A stretch of 22,880 nt of DNA from a virus: the IMG/VR virus record IMGVR_UViG_3300044971_001102, positions 1 to 22,880 of that record; one strand, 5' to 3'. Below are positions 13,592 to 22,880 of the stretch, piece by piece. A program made the translations under genes and the position numbers. The notes under the pieces are model-generated. The model was not told the DNA's origin and did not search any database. It saw nothing but the letters and a program-made list of their open reading frames with translations. Position 1 is the stretch's first letter. The number at the start of each line of letters is the position of its first letter.

Positions 13592-16500
13592 ATGCCAACT
13601 TATTTAGATTTTGATACCAGTAGGAATAAATCGGGAATACCTGACTCCAAGGAAGGTTTTAGAGATTACTTAATCGCTAGAACTCTTAAAGTACCTAATG
13701 GACCTCAGACTTTCACTAGTACGAACTATGAGGTACAAACACTAAGGGATATGCCAAACGTTGACCCGGGTGACGTAAAAACAAACTTTGCAATTTATTA
13801 TGGTAATTCTGCGGGTAATAATTTATACTTACCACCAAATAGTACAATAGAAGAATATATCGATACGTCTTTACCTGCTTTACAATCATTATATAATGGT
13901 ATGTTATTTGCTGGGTATGTTGATTCGTTTGAACCTCAAACAACTAATTTAATTAGTATAATGACGGGACAGAACTTTGATGAAGATTCAAAGTTAATGA
14001 AATTTGCCACAAGTAACATTAGAGATAATAGCCAAGGACCTGTTTTTGCAAGAATACAAAGGAATTTAGAGGCGGCAACCGTTGGTAGAGTTAGACTTAT
14101 TGATGCGTTGAATGGAAATACCTCAACTGCTTTAAATTTAATAACAGGTAGAGAACCATTAGTTGAATTTAATAATAGAATTACCGTATCATCAACTTTA
14201 TTAGGTAAAGGTATAGATTTTTTACAAACAGTAGCAGGTACACAATTACCTTTTAGTGAAATACCCGGTGATTATTTAACAAACCCAAGAAACCCAATAC
14301 AAAATAGACCAGAAGCTAGAACACAAGCGGGAGCTATTTTACAAGATATCACAGGAGCAATTGGTTCAATGGTTGGAATACAAAGAAGACCAAAACCGGG
14401 AAGAAAACCTTCCGATTTGTTTATTGAATATATGGGTCAAGGACCTAAACAAGTGTTATTTGATTTATTAACATATTCAAAATATGCACCTAACTATACC
14501 ACAACGGCTAGGTCACAACAATCATCTAAAATATTTCAATTTGCAGATAGAGTTGGGGAAGGCATCAAAAATTTATTAGGTCTCGAAGCGCCAAAAGGTG
14601 AGGCTTACATGGGTGATGATAGAAGTAACGACGTTAAATATACAATGTCAGACTTTAACGACAATATGGTTAAAAGTAGTTACTATCTTAGTTTAATGTT
14701 TGACCCCGTGGCTGCTGAATTATTTGAAAGAAAAAGAAACATTTCACAAGGTGGTCAGATTGGTGGTAAACTAACATGGATTAGCCGTAACTCAATAAAT
14801 AAATTAGGAGTAAATAATGCTGAATGGGGAGATGAATCTGGAAAATTAAACGATTCACTTTCTACCAAATTTACATTTAGACCCGATTCATTATTAGATA
14901 AAACACAACAACTTTTGGATTCTATGCCAAAAGGTGGTGAAGGTTCACGTACTCACGTTGGTAACGTAATTGACCAAACAAGTAGAATATTCAAGGAAGG
15001 ACAGACAGTAATGTCAAGAGGTTCTAATATTAAGTATGTAGATAAATTTTCAGGAGAAGAAACTGGAGTTGAATACTGTAGAGTATGGACAAAAGACAGG
15101 TCATATATGAACTATTCTGATACCATGAAAAGAACCGCAAATATTAGAAAATTTGACGATAGTGTTTTGGGAGGAGATAGTAGAGTTTGGAACATAAATT
15201 ACGCCCCAATGTCAGACGGTAAAGCAACTTTTCAAGGGGTATCTACAAACATAATTAAACAAGGTGATGGATTCTATGCTAAAAAATATATGTTCTCAAT
15301 TGAGAATTTAGCTTGGAAAACATCAAATACACCGGGATTTACTTATAACGATTTACCATATTGTGAAAGAGGAAATAACGGAGGTAGAGTTATGTGGTTT
15401 CCACCATATGATTTAAAAATTAGTGAAAATAATAGTGCAAGATGGACGGATAACACCTTCTTAGGTAGACCCGAACCAATTTATACGTATCAAGATACAA
15501 GTAGAACAGGTCAGTTATCATTTAAAGTGGTTGTTGACCACCCAAGTATTTTAAACTTATTAGTTAGAGAAGAGTTTAAAAACATGAGTGATGATGAGGC
15601 TGAGAATTACATAAATGCGTTTTTCGCTGGTTGTATAGATTTAGATTTTTATGCGTTAATTAGAAAATATGCAAATTTAGATGCTAGTGATATTTCATTA
15701 ATTAAATCATTTTTAAATAATAATAAAGAACCCGATACGATATTACAATATATGCCGGCGGTTGATAGTCCTGTTAATGTAGACCCATTACAACAAATGT
15801 TCAACGCAACTGGTTCTGGTGATAATACGGGGGGAAAAGGAGGAGCAAAAGACATTATATTAAAATATGCAAATGATATACCAGGACCAAATTTACAAAC
15901 ATTAGTATCACCGAAGAAATATAGTGATTTATTTCAATCATATTCGGGGCAATCTTTAACATATCAAAATACACTTGGTACACTTCTACAATTTATGACG
16001 GGTAAAACCGATACTCAAATTATTAAAGAAACCGGATATATTTTTGGTTCAAAAAAAACAAATGGAGCAACACCACCTGTGGTGTCATTTACAGATAGTG
16101 ATGTAACTGAACAAAAAAATCTATTAGCAAAATATTTTACGGACGCACAAACAAATTATGAAACATTTATTAAAACATTAAGTGAAATAAAAACTAATTT
16201 AAATGGTAAGACAGCTCAAGATATAACAATAAAAATTGAATCGTCATGTTCATCTGTTAATACTGACGATTATAATGCAAAACTTTCATTAAGAAGAAGT
16301 CATAGTATAATACAAGATGTATTTGATAAAATTAAAGCTTCGGGTTCTAACCCCCAAATAGACTGGATTAATGATATAAAACCAGTTAATAAAACTAATT
16401 CAGATAACGATAAAGTTGTGATACCCGAATTGAGGGAAATTATACTCGGTACTCCAATGCAAGTTAAAAAAGAATATACATTTAAATCTTTAGGTTATGA

Positions 16501-18499
16501 TTATGAAGGTAAAATAATAATTGATACTTACAATTATGGTGAAAGTTTTAACGGAAAAGGACCTGAAGAAATATGTAGAGGAAAAGAATTTATAAAAACA
16601 ATAGTTAATGGAAAAAGTTTAAAAGAATATTCACCCATTGCGTTTTATTGTAGACAATCTAAATTTAGTGCTGATTATAAAATAACACCAATACCCGAAC
16701 AACCAAAACCAACACCAACACCTGAACCGGTTAAACCTGTAACTATAAATGTGCCGGGTAGACCATCAAGAAAACCGGCAATTGACCCAATGAAGAGAGT
16801 CATTATGAAAACTCTTTCTGAGTGTCATTACTTTAAAAAACTTGAGGAGGAATCACCACTTCAATTTAAATCTTTAAAGGAAAAATTAAAATATTTTCAC
16901 CCTGGATTCCACTCAACTACACCTGAAGGATTAAATGCTAGATTAACATTTATGCTTCAATGTATAAGACCCGGTGATACCATACCTGTTAAGGGAATAG
17001 CTGACCAAACGGATGTCGCTGCTAGAAATACTTCTTTCGGTCCACCACCTGTTTGTGTTTTAAGAATTGGTGATTTTTATCACTCTAAAATTATTATTAG
17101 AGATGTAAACATTTCATATGATGAAGGTGTTTGGGATTTAAATCCTGAAGGAATTGGTGTACAACCAATGATTGCAACGGTAACATGTTCAATTGCATTT
17201 ATTGGCGGTCAAGGATTATCAAAACCGGTTGAAAGATTACAAAATGCGTTATCATCTAACTTTTTTGCAAATACAGAAATGTATGATGAAAGGTCAATCG
17301 CAACAAATGAAACAATTGGAGGTGAAAAAGCGGATAAGTTTACTAGAGAATTTTTACAAAGTCTACCTCAAATAAAAGAACAATCACCAAGTACTGACCC
17401 CAATGCTAATACAGATAATATTAATGAAAGTTATATTGCTGCAGGACAAAATGGACTTGATTTAATATATACAAAGAATGTTGAAGAAGTGTTTACAAAT
17501 ACCAAGAACTATTTTGACAAGTATGTTAGTACGTATGATAATGTTGTTACAAAATACGGTACCGAAATTGGTTCATTACTATTACACCCAGATTATAGAG
17601 AGATAAATAAGTATGATGTTTATACATCAACAAGTTTAACTCCGGGAAAAACATTACAGTTATTTGGATTAACAAAAAAAGGTGCTGAAGTTACTGAATT
17701 TTTGGGTAAATTTAGAAAGGGATTAGATAAATTTATCGATAATTCATCGACAACTTATTTATGTGAAATGTTAGGTTTTGATAAAGAACTATCCGGTTCA
17801 AAACTAACTGATATGAATCAAAACATATTAAAACCATTTTTTAAAAAATTAATTGAGACAACATTAGATGAAATTAGTAATGGAAATCTATTAACAGAAA
17901 TTGAAACAAACAGAAATAGTTTGGTTAAGTCTCTTGATAGTGTTAATTTCATTGTGAAATTCGCAAAAGACACTTACGTTGAGACACCAAAAGTAACATC
18001 ATCCACATTATCTGGTTTTACATCTGATTTAATATACAATGAGTATAAAACATGTATTGAATATATTGAAACAAATACACCAAAAATGTATGAAGATTTA
18101 ACAAGTACAATTAATGTAGTTAATCCTTCAGTCGGACAACCAGAATTTGAAAAGATAATGAAACAATTACTTTTTACAAATTACACAGTAATTCAAAATT
18201 ATTTTAACAATAAACCATCGGCACCATATAGTGGTTTATTAAAAATAGATAGTGGTATATATTCTGAAAAAGATGTAAAAAAATTATTAAAAAGAGTTGA
18301 GAAATTCAACGAACCAACAGACAAAAAGAAATTTAAATTTACAACCTTCAAAAGTAGAAAAAGTAGTAAAGAAATTAAATTTAAAATAAATGTAACCGCA
18401 ACAGAAACTGATAATACAATTATCGCAGAATCAAAAAAAGTACACGCAAAAAATTTAGAGGCGGAGGATAATAAACTTAATTACTATAGAAAAACATAA
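13592..18499 (+). CDS. Giant baseplate structural protein with OmpA-like and EVR/LysM-associated domains
   Basis: The product has 1635 residues. Residues about 555-690 hold a conserved phage segment (YMFSIENLAWK, then GGRVMWFPPYDL, FLGRPEPIYTYQDTSRTGQL and FKVVVDHPSILN). About 830-955 resembles an OmpA C-terminal fold: ITIKIESSCSS at 878-888, then YNAKLSLRRSHSII at 894-907. The Arg that contacts peptidoglycan is kept (R902) but the usual Asp is Ser (about 887). A Pro-rich hinge (PTPTPEPVKP) lies at about 1035-1066. About 1151-1237 (VLRIGDFYHSKIII, GIGVQPMIATVTCSIAFIGG, PVERLQNALSSNFFANT) looks like the strand-rich domain of baseplate hub or LysM-linked proteins. The remaining C-terminus is helical and Lys-rich. 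It probably links the baseplate to the wedge and may touch the cell wall. Its TAA overlaps the next ATG by one base, so the two are translationally coupled. A structural role is confident; the domain calls are moderate. Confidence 0.68.
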   Translation: MPTYLDFDTSRNKSGIPDSKEGFRDYLIARTLKVPNGPQTFTSTNYEVQTLRDMPNVDPGDVKTNFAIYYGNSAGNNLYLPPNSTIEEYIDTSLPALQSLYNGMLFAGYVDSFEPQTTNLISIMTGQNFDEDSKLMKFATSNIRDNSQGPVFARIQRNLEAATVGRVRLIDALNGNTSTALNLITGREPLVEFNNRITVSSTLLGKGIDFLQTVAGTQLPFSEIPGDYLTNPRNPIQNRPEARTQAGAILQDITGAIGSMVGIQRRPKPGRKPSDLFIEYMGQGPKQVLFDLLTYSKYAPNYTTTARSQQSSKIFQFADRVGEGIKNLLGLEAPKGEAYMGDDRSNDVKYTMSDFNDNMVKSSYYLSLMFDPVAAELFERKRNISQGGQIGGKLTWISRNSINKLGVNNAEWGDESGKLNDSLSTKFTFRPDSLLDKTQQLLDSMPKGGEGSRTHVGNVIDQTSRIFKEGQTVMSRGSNIKYVDKFSGEETGVEYCRVWTKDRSYMNYSDTMKRTANIRKFDDSVLGGDSRVWNINYAPMSDGKATFQGVSTNIIKQGDGFYAKKYMFSIENLAWKTSNTPGFTYNDLPYCERGNNGGRVMWFPPYDLKISENNSARWTDNTFLGRPEPIYTYQDTSRTGQLSFKVVVDHPSILNLLVREEFKNMSDDEAENYINAFFAGCIDLDFYALIRKYANLDASDISLIKSFLNNNKEPDTILQYMPAVDSPVNVDPLQQMFNATGSGDNTGGKGGAKDIILKYANDIPGPNLQTLVSPKKYSDLFQSYSGQSLTYQNTLGTLLQFMTGKTDTQIIKETGYIFGSKKTNGATPPVVSFTDSDVTEQKNLLAKYFTDAQTNYETFIKTLSEIKTNLNGKTAQDITIKIESSCSSVNTDDYNAKLSLRRSHSIIQDVFDKIKASGSNPQIDWINDIKPVNKTNSDNDKVVIPELREIILGTPMQVKKEYTFKSLGYDYEGKIIIDTYNYGESFNGKGPEEICRGKEFIKTIVNGKSLKEYSPIAFYCRQSKFSADYKITPIPEQPKPTPTPEPVKPVTINVPGRPSRKPAIDPMKRVIMKTLSECHYFKKLEEESPLQFKSLKEKLKYFHPGFHSTTPEGLNARLTFMLQCIRPGDTIPVKGIADQTDVAARNTSFGPPPVCVLRIGDFYHSKIIIRDVNISYDEGVWDLNPEGIGVQPMIATVTCSIAFIGGQGLSKPVERLQNALSSNFFANTEMYDERSIATNETIGGEKADKFTREFLQSLPQIKEQSPSTDPNANTDNINESYIAAGQNGLDLIYTKNVEEVFTNTKNYFDKYVSTYDNVVTKYGTEIGSLLLHPDYREINKYDVYTSTSLTPGKTLQLFGLTKKGAEVTEFLGKFRKGLDKFIDNSSTTYLCEMLGFDKELSGSKLTDMNQNILKPFFKKLIETTLDEISNGNLLTEIETNRNSLVKSLDSVNFIVKFAKDTYVETPKVTSSTLSGFTSDLIYNEYKTCIEYIETNTPKMYEDLTSTINVVNPSVGQPEFEKIMKQLLFTNYTVIQNYFNNKPSAPYSGLLKIDSGIYSEKDVKKLLKRVEKFNEPTDKKKFKFTTFKSRKSSKEIKFKINVTATETDNTIIAESKKVHAKNLEAEDNKLNYYRKT

Positions 18500-18825
18500 T
18501 GAGTAGAGAATATTTTGATAGATACCAATTTTTTATTGATGATGGTAAATTTAGGATAGTTCCTGGATTGGAATTACCTATTAAAACAACGGACAGGTAT
18601 GTTTTTTATAAAAGAGGTAAAGATAGGTTAGATAAACTTTCACAAGATTATTATAACACACCAATATTTGGTTGGTTAATTTTAATGGCTAACCCAACTG
18701 TTGGAAGTATTGAGTTCACAATTCCTGATAATTCTTTAATGAGAATACCATTTCCATTGGTTGTATCTTTACAAGATTATAAAAGAAGTGTAGAATTGTA
18801 TAACCTATATTATGGAGAACAATAA
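18499..18825 (+). CDS. Baseplate wedge protein, gp53/LysM-like
   Basis: The product has 108 residues. The core RLDKLSQDYYNTPIFGWLIL followed by MANP, then FTIPDNSLMRIPFPL, is the LysM-like pattern found in T4 gp53-type wedge proteins: a helix with R-L-D-x-L-A, a Trp-containing second helix ending in A-N, then a strand ending in L-R-I-P. T4 gp53 has 196 residues, so this is a minimal form. In T4 gp53 joins wedges to the hub ring of the baseplate. The ATG shares one base with the stop of the preceding giant gene, and the next gene starts 14 bases before this one ends, so all three should be made from one mRNA as baseplate partners. It has no Shine-Dalgarno, fitting coupled translation. Confidence 0.7.
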   Translation: MSREYFDRYQFFIDDGKFRIVPGLELPIKTTDRYVFYKRGKDRLDKLSQDYYNTPIFGWLILMANPTVGSIEFTIPDNSLMRIPFPLVVSLQDYKRSVELYNLYYGEQ

Positions 18826-21800
18826 AGATTTATCAAATAGTGAGAACATACTTGTAAAAGTAGACCAAAATAACCTAATATATGTTGACCCAAATAGTGT
18901 TGTTGATAATAATGGAATTATTCAACCTAGAGGTATAAAGCAGGAAAATTTGGTAATGTTCGTTAACTTGGAGGCTGATTTAGTTCCGAGAACGACTCTT
19001 ATTGCTGATGGTGGACAAGGAAACACTCTTCTTAGTATAGCAAAAGGAAACTTTAATTTTTTAAAAAATCAAACGGGGGACGGTAATTTTGATACATCAT
19101 GGTCTGAAGCGTATAACCCCGCACAACCTAGAGATGCCAATGGGAATGTAAAAAATTTTGACCCCAATCAATTTATAGATGATTCTGGACAAAGTTTTGG
19201 TATTGATTCCATTTCTATATCGGTAAAAGGTGCAAATTTCACCCCTCAAGTATCGGTAAACTTTGTTGACGTGAGAGGTAAAACATTATTTGAATCAGCA
19301 AAAGATTCACCATATAAGGCGTTTTTTCATCTTCCATGGCCAATATTTTATTTAACCGTAAAGGGTTATTATGGTAAAGCGATTAGGTATCGTTTACATA
19401 TGACTAAATTTACATCTAAGTTTAATGAATCTAACGGTAATTTTGAGGTGGCGACTACATTTGTAGGTTCTACTTTTGCATATTTAAACGATATTCCACT
19501 ATCCGCAATTGTTAACTGTCCATACATGTATATGGTTTCAAAAACAGAAGATAAAAAATGGAACGAATCAACGGGAAGATATACTAAAAATATTGATAGA
19601 ACTTCAAGAGGATACTCAATATTAAAATCAATATATGAACAATATGAAAGTAGAGGATTAGTTCCGAAAGGTACATTTATAAGAGGTAATGAACCGGTTA
19701 AAACATTAAAAGACATTGGATATATTGCAGAATCTTTAGATAAGATTTTAGAAAAACAAATTTTTAACGGTGTCGTTGACATGAAGGTATTCCAAGGGAT
19801 AAAAGAAATTGGGGATACTTTAAATTTATTTGAATCTCAAATAAAAGCTTGGGCAAAAAAAAACCTATCAAACACCGAATATGTTACATATACGAAAAAA
19901 AAATCACAAAGCTTTTTAACATTGGAAAGATTGGCTGAAATAACACCAAACGAACTTGTAGAAGAATCCGGTGCGGGTGTGTATAATATCGATGAATATT
20001 GGTATTATTATAACTCTGATGAAATTAAATCAAAAAATGACACAACAAAGTTATTGGGAAAAGACACACCAGGTACTTTAGAACATATTATTGAATCTAG
20101 AACCAAAGAACTTAATAGTTCTGCATTATTAACAAACGATATAAAGAAAGATAATAATAAACCTGCAATAGATAGAAGTAAGGTTAGGGCGGATTTTAAA
20201 AAGGTCGCATTAAAGAAAATCAAAGGTATATCCGATTATTATAAAAAAATTGAAAATGGTGTAATATTAGTTGGTATTGATAATTTAATTTCCGATATAC
20301 ATGAGGTGATTAAATCATTTGAAGAACAAAGAAATATTCTTGAGGATGATGTTGAAAAACAAATGAACACCATCATTAAAGACCCTAAACAAGGATTTGG
20401 TTTTGAACCTACAATAAGAAACATTTTTGCAATACTTTTAGCAAATGCTGAGGTTTATATTAGATTAATGAAAGATGTCCATGGTAGGTCATTTGATTCC
20501 TCAAAAGAAAGAGCAAAAATTATTGGTAACCTAAGTAAAGAAAATAAAGGTGACGCAATATTTCCTTGGCCTGAAGTTAGAAAACCCGTATCCATGGGTA
20601 AACAGAATGTTGTTGCATATCCCGGTGAACCCGAACTTATAGAAAAACTAAAATCAAGTAATAAAGTTTTATGGCCTGAAGTTGAATTTGTTGAGGAGTT
20701 TATGAAAATTGTTACGGGTAGGGTAGATTCTAACGTTAAAAAAGAACCTACAGTTAATGAGATTCAATTTTTGTTTGAATCTGATATTGATTATTCAACA
20801 ATAAACGATATTTCCGGTGTGGATATTATTACTGACGTTGCTCCATATACTGATAAAACAAATGCATCTTTTGTTTATGAAATATACGAAAGAGCAAAAT
20901 ATTTAACTCTATTTGATTCTTTTAATACTGACCTTTTACGTCTATTAGTAAAAGAAGAAAAAAGAAACATTGAAACTATAATTAAGGATGATACCGATTT
21001 AATTAATTTAGTTAAAAAAATGACTGGAATACCAAGTTTAATTAATGGTGTAAGGTCTACGGTCATACCAAATGGAACAACAACGCCAACAGAACAAATA
21101 ACATTTAATGGTCTTTTACCATCATTATCTCCTTACGAAAGATTTAATTACTTTAGAGACCATATACCAACAACAGGGTATATCGCAGATGTTGTTGATA
21201 CACCGTTTAAATTTGAAAACAATGAAAGATTAGGTACCGAGAAGTCTATTGATTCAGAAGATAAGATAAATGAAATATTAAAAAACTATGAACCTGAAAA
21301 ATATAGACCAAACATTTATCCTTTTAATTCAAATACTTATTTGGGTTATTTAAAAAAGAACAGTACGGCGAACCCTAAAGTTACTGGTTCAACATTTACA
21401 ATAGATGATTTAAAGTACGAAGGAACATCAAACGAGGGAATATATCGTGTTGACTCAACAGTAGGATTTATAGTGACACCAACAAATCCCGAATCGTGGA
21501 TTGAAAAACGATTTGTGGATAATATGTTCAGAAAACAACTGATTAATAAAGATGGTACAACAACAGTTAGCATTTTAAATACACCATATTTCCATAAACA
21601 ATTATACTCAGATTTTAATAAAGATGAACAATATGGAAAATATGCTGGTTCGGCGTACTTACTTCTAAATTCGTTACCGTTTTTAAATTTAGACGATAAA
21701 ATCACGTTTGATAATAAAACAATTTTAATGTCATCTCTTTTTAGAGAAATATCATCAACACACTTTGTTCCTTATCATTTATTATTAAAATGGGGTTCAA

Positions 21801-22880
21801 TCTACCATAGGTATAAGAAAGAACTATTAGACGGTGTTGACATCCTTGATGGGTTTTTAAATTCAAGTAACATCACCCAACCAATAAACGGTAATTTATT
21901 TTTTAATTTAAATCAAACAAACGCAACATATGTGTCGGCATCCGGCGCTACAAGTGTCGGAACAACCGTAACCGTACCATCAACTACCGGATTGATTACC
22001 GGTATGACTGTAACTGTTACTTCGGGTACGGGTTCTTTTGTTCCAAATACGATAGTAACAAGTATTCTTGGAAGTACAAGTTTTATTGTGTCATCAACAC
22101 CAATAACACCATTATCGGGAACTGCAGTGGTTTCGGGTTTTAGTAATAATCTAACTACATTTAGTATTACACCAAGAGAGAACACAACAACGGGAACAAC
22201 CGTTAGTGTTATTCATTCTGGTAACACAAATGTTGGTATTAGTCCAGTATATCAGGCGTTGTACAATCAAATAGTAAAAGGTTATGTAACATACGATATA
22301 ATATCGGGTAACACATCATACAACTCTAGAACGAACTCTGGCCATATTTTACATACAAAGAACAAACCGTCAAATGATATTAATTATTGGTCAGTTATTG
22401 CCGATAACTCAAAATACAATTCAACTGATTTAACATATACGTTATTACCTTCTAATGGTAATTTAAATGAAAATTATTTAGGTATTTATAACAATTCAAA
22501 TTTACCTGAAAACTTTAGTGATGCTGAACAAAATAACTTTAGAACAATTTGGTTTCAAGATGATGCAATAAGTGATTCTTTTTCGGGAAAAACATTTGCA
22601 TCATATTCTCAATACCCAAGAAGTATAGACTTGATAAATAATGATTACGATGATAAATTTTCTGTTGATACAAATTACAGAAAAGTAATTGATTTAATTG
22701 GAACATTTAGTCCAAAAATTTTAGATAGTTTTGAATCTATGTTTTTAGATTTTGCTTCCGAAAAATCAAATGATGAGAGACCACAACAATTGTTTAGAAA
22801 TGTTACTTATGATAAGTTCCAATACATCTTAAAAGATTTATCTGTTGTTAAAAAACAATCGGGTGATGATAGTATAGGTA
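18812..22880 (+). CDS. Giant baseplate/tail structural protein (3' end outside window)
   Basis: The frame runs open from the ATG at 18812 to the window edge: at least 1356 residues with no stop. The start overlaps the gp53-like gene by 14 bases. Residues about 128-234 contain a module I have seen in large myophage baseplate proteins: SFGIDSISISVKGANFTPQV, VNFVDVRGKTLFESA, FFHLPWPIFYLTVKGYYGK, and FVGSTFAYLNDIPL. Residues about 350-700 are mostly helical and Lys/Glu-rich. About 1038-1112 is a Ser/Thr/Gly/Val-rich beta segment (TVTVPSTTGLITGMTVTVTS) like small Ig-like or fibre-type domains inserted in phage structural proteins. It is probably a wedge component (the T4 gp6 role by position). No enzymatic motif is seen. 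The structural role is inferred from context and the N-terminal module; the exact T4 counterpart is not known. Confidence 0.62.
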   Translation, partial: MENNKDLSNSENILVKVDQNNLIYVDPNSVVDNNGIIQPRGIKQENLVMFVNLEADLVPRTTLIADGGQGNTLLSIAKGNFNFLKNQTGDGNFDTSWSEAYNPAQPRDANGNVKNFDPNQFIDDSGQSFGIDSISISVKGANFTPQVSVNFVDVRGKTLFESAKDSPYKAFFHLPWPIFYLTVKGYYGKAIRYRLHMTKFTSKFNESNGNFEVATTFVGSTFAYLNDIPLSAIVNCPYMYMVSKTEDKKWNESTGRYTKNIDRTSRGYSILKSIYEQYESRGLVPKGTFIRGNEPVKTLKDIGYIAESLDKILEKQIFNGVVDMKVFQGIKEIGDTLNLFESQIKAWAKKNLSNTEYVTYTKKKSQSFLTLERLAEITPNELVEESGAGVYNIDEYWYYYNSDEIKSKNDTTKLLGKDTPGTLEHIIESRTKELNSSALLTNDIKKDNNKPAIDRSKVRADFKKVALKKIKGISDYYKKIENGVILVGIDNLISDIHEVIKSFEEQRNILEDDVEKQMNTIIKDPKQGFGFEPTIRNIFAILLANAEVYIRLMKDVHGRSFDSSKERAKIIGNLSKENKGDAIFPWPEVRKPVSMGKQNVVAYPGEPELIEKLKSSNKVLWPEVEFVEEFMKIVTGRVDSNVKKEPTVNEIQFLFESDIDYSTINDISGVDIITDVAPYTDKTNASFVYEIYERAKYLTLFDSFNTDLLRLLVKEEKRNIETIIKDDTDLINLVKKMTGIPSLINGVRSTVIPNGTTTPTEQITFNGLLPSLSPYERFNYFRDHIPTTGYIADVVDTPFKFENNERLGTEKSIDSEDKINEILKNYEPEKYRPNIYPFNSNTYLGYLKKNSTANPKVTGSTFTIDDLKYEGTSNEGIYRVDSTVGFIVTPTNPESWIEKRFVDNMFRKQLINKDGTTTVSILNTPYFHKQLYSDFNKDEQYGKYAGSAYLLLNSLPFLNLDDKITFDNKTILMSSLFREISSTHFVPYHLLLKWGSIYHRYKKELLDGVDILDGFLNSSNITQPINGNLFFNLNQTNATYVSASGATSVGTTVTVPSTTGLITGMTVTVTSGTGSFVPNTIVTSILGSTSFIVSSTPITPLSGTAVVSGFSNNLTTFSITPRENTTTGTTVSVIHSGNTNVGISPVYQALYNQIVKGYVTYDIISGNTSYNSRTNSGHILHTKNKPSNDINYWSVIADNSKYNSTDLTYTLLPSNGNLNENYLGIYNNSNLPENFSDAEQNNFRTIWFQDDAISDSFSGKTFASYSQYPRSIDLINNDYDDKFSVDTNYRKVIDLIGTFSPKILDSFESMFLDFASEKSNDERPQQLFRNVTYDKFQYILKDLSVVKKQSGDDSIG

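Noticed and set aside
19369-19782. Open frame of 137 codons on the - strand
   Set aside because: It lies wholly inside the giant + strand gene, which has a better protein pattern and conserved motifs over the same bases. The same holds for the other - strand frames at 20008-22185.
1-22880. Possible stop-codon reassignment (TAG or TGA read as an amino acid), as in some large phages
   Set aside because: All long genes read through without in-frame TAG or TGA and end at sensible places. The near-exclusive TAA use fits AT-rich DNA, and the one TAG is followed directly by TGA.
1-22880. tRNA genes, CRISPR arrays, insertion sequences, attachment sites
   Set aside because: I saw no cloverleaf with a T-loop signature, no regularly spaced direct repeats, no transposase and no integrase in any frame. 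The CTAG block has about tRNA size but lacks tRNA consensus bases.

Overview
This window is part of the genome of a large tailed bacteriophage with a contractile tail (myovirus morphology) of the T4 superfamily in the broad sense. The basis is a run of recognisable tail genes in T4-like order: neck proteins, a tail terminator/completion-like protein, tail sheath, tail tube, a gp26-type baseplate hub/chaperone-like protein, tape measure, and very large baseplate proteins. A family B DNA polymerase C-terminus and an SNF2-type helicase are also present. The sequence is AT-rich (about 30% GC by eye). Nearly all stops are TAA. Most start codons lack a Shine-Dalgarno sequence and follow A-rich leaders, and one promoter candidate matches the Bacteroidota TTTG-N20-TAnnTTTG form. 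A Bacteroidota host is therefore the best guess, but it is an inference.

Layout. 1-872 (+): end of DNA polymerase. 873-1991 (-): gp13-like neck protein. 2030-2947 (+): PD-(D/E)XK-type nuclease candidate, followed by a 72-residue orphan ORF. 3123-4877 (-): SNF2 helicase. 4910-6630 (+): gp14-like neck protein and a tail terminator-like protein with a Thr/Pro repeat tail. 6634-6810 (-): small ribbon-helix-helix-like protein. From 6947 onward everything is on the + strand: sheath, tube, gp26-like protein, tape measure, a 1635-residue baseplate protein carrying an OmpA-like domain, a gp53/LysM-like wedge protein, and a giant protein (more than 1356 residues) that runs off the window.

How the genes work together. 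The tube and sheath polymerise around the tape measure. The gp26-like protein sits in the tail-assembly-chaperone position. The neck and terminator proteins close the head end, and the last three genes, which overlap by 1 and 14 bases, should form the baseplate. The most interesting points are: (1) a probable programmed +1 frameshift at CCT-T near 11467 that adds 47 residues to the gp26-like protein; (2) a cluster of seven CTAG sites nested in inverted repeats between sheath and tube; (3) a recurring TATTTATA element, often only 3-13 bases before the start codon; (4) inverted repeats between the small DNA-binding protein gene and the sheath gene; and (5) a degenerate OmpA-like peptidoglycan-binding domain inside a baseplate protein.
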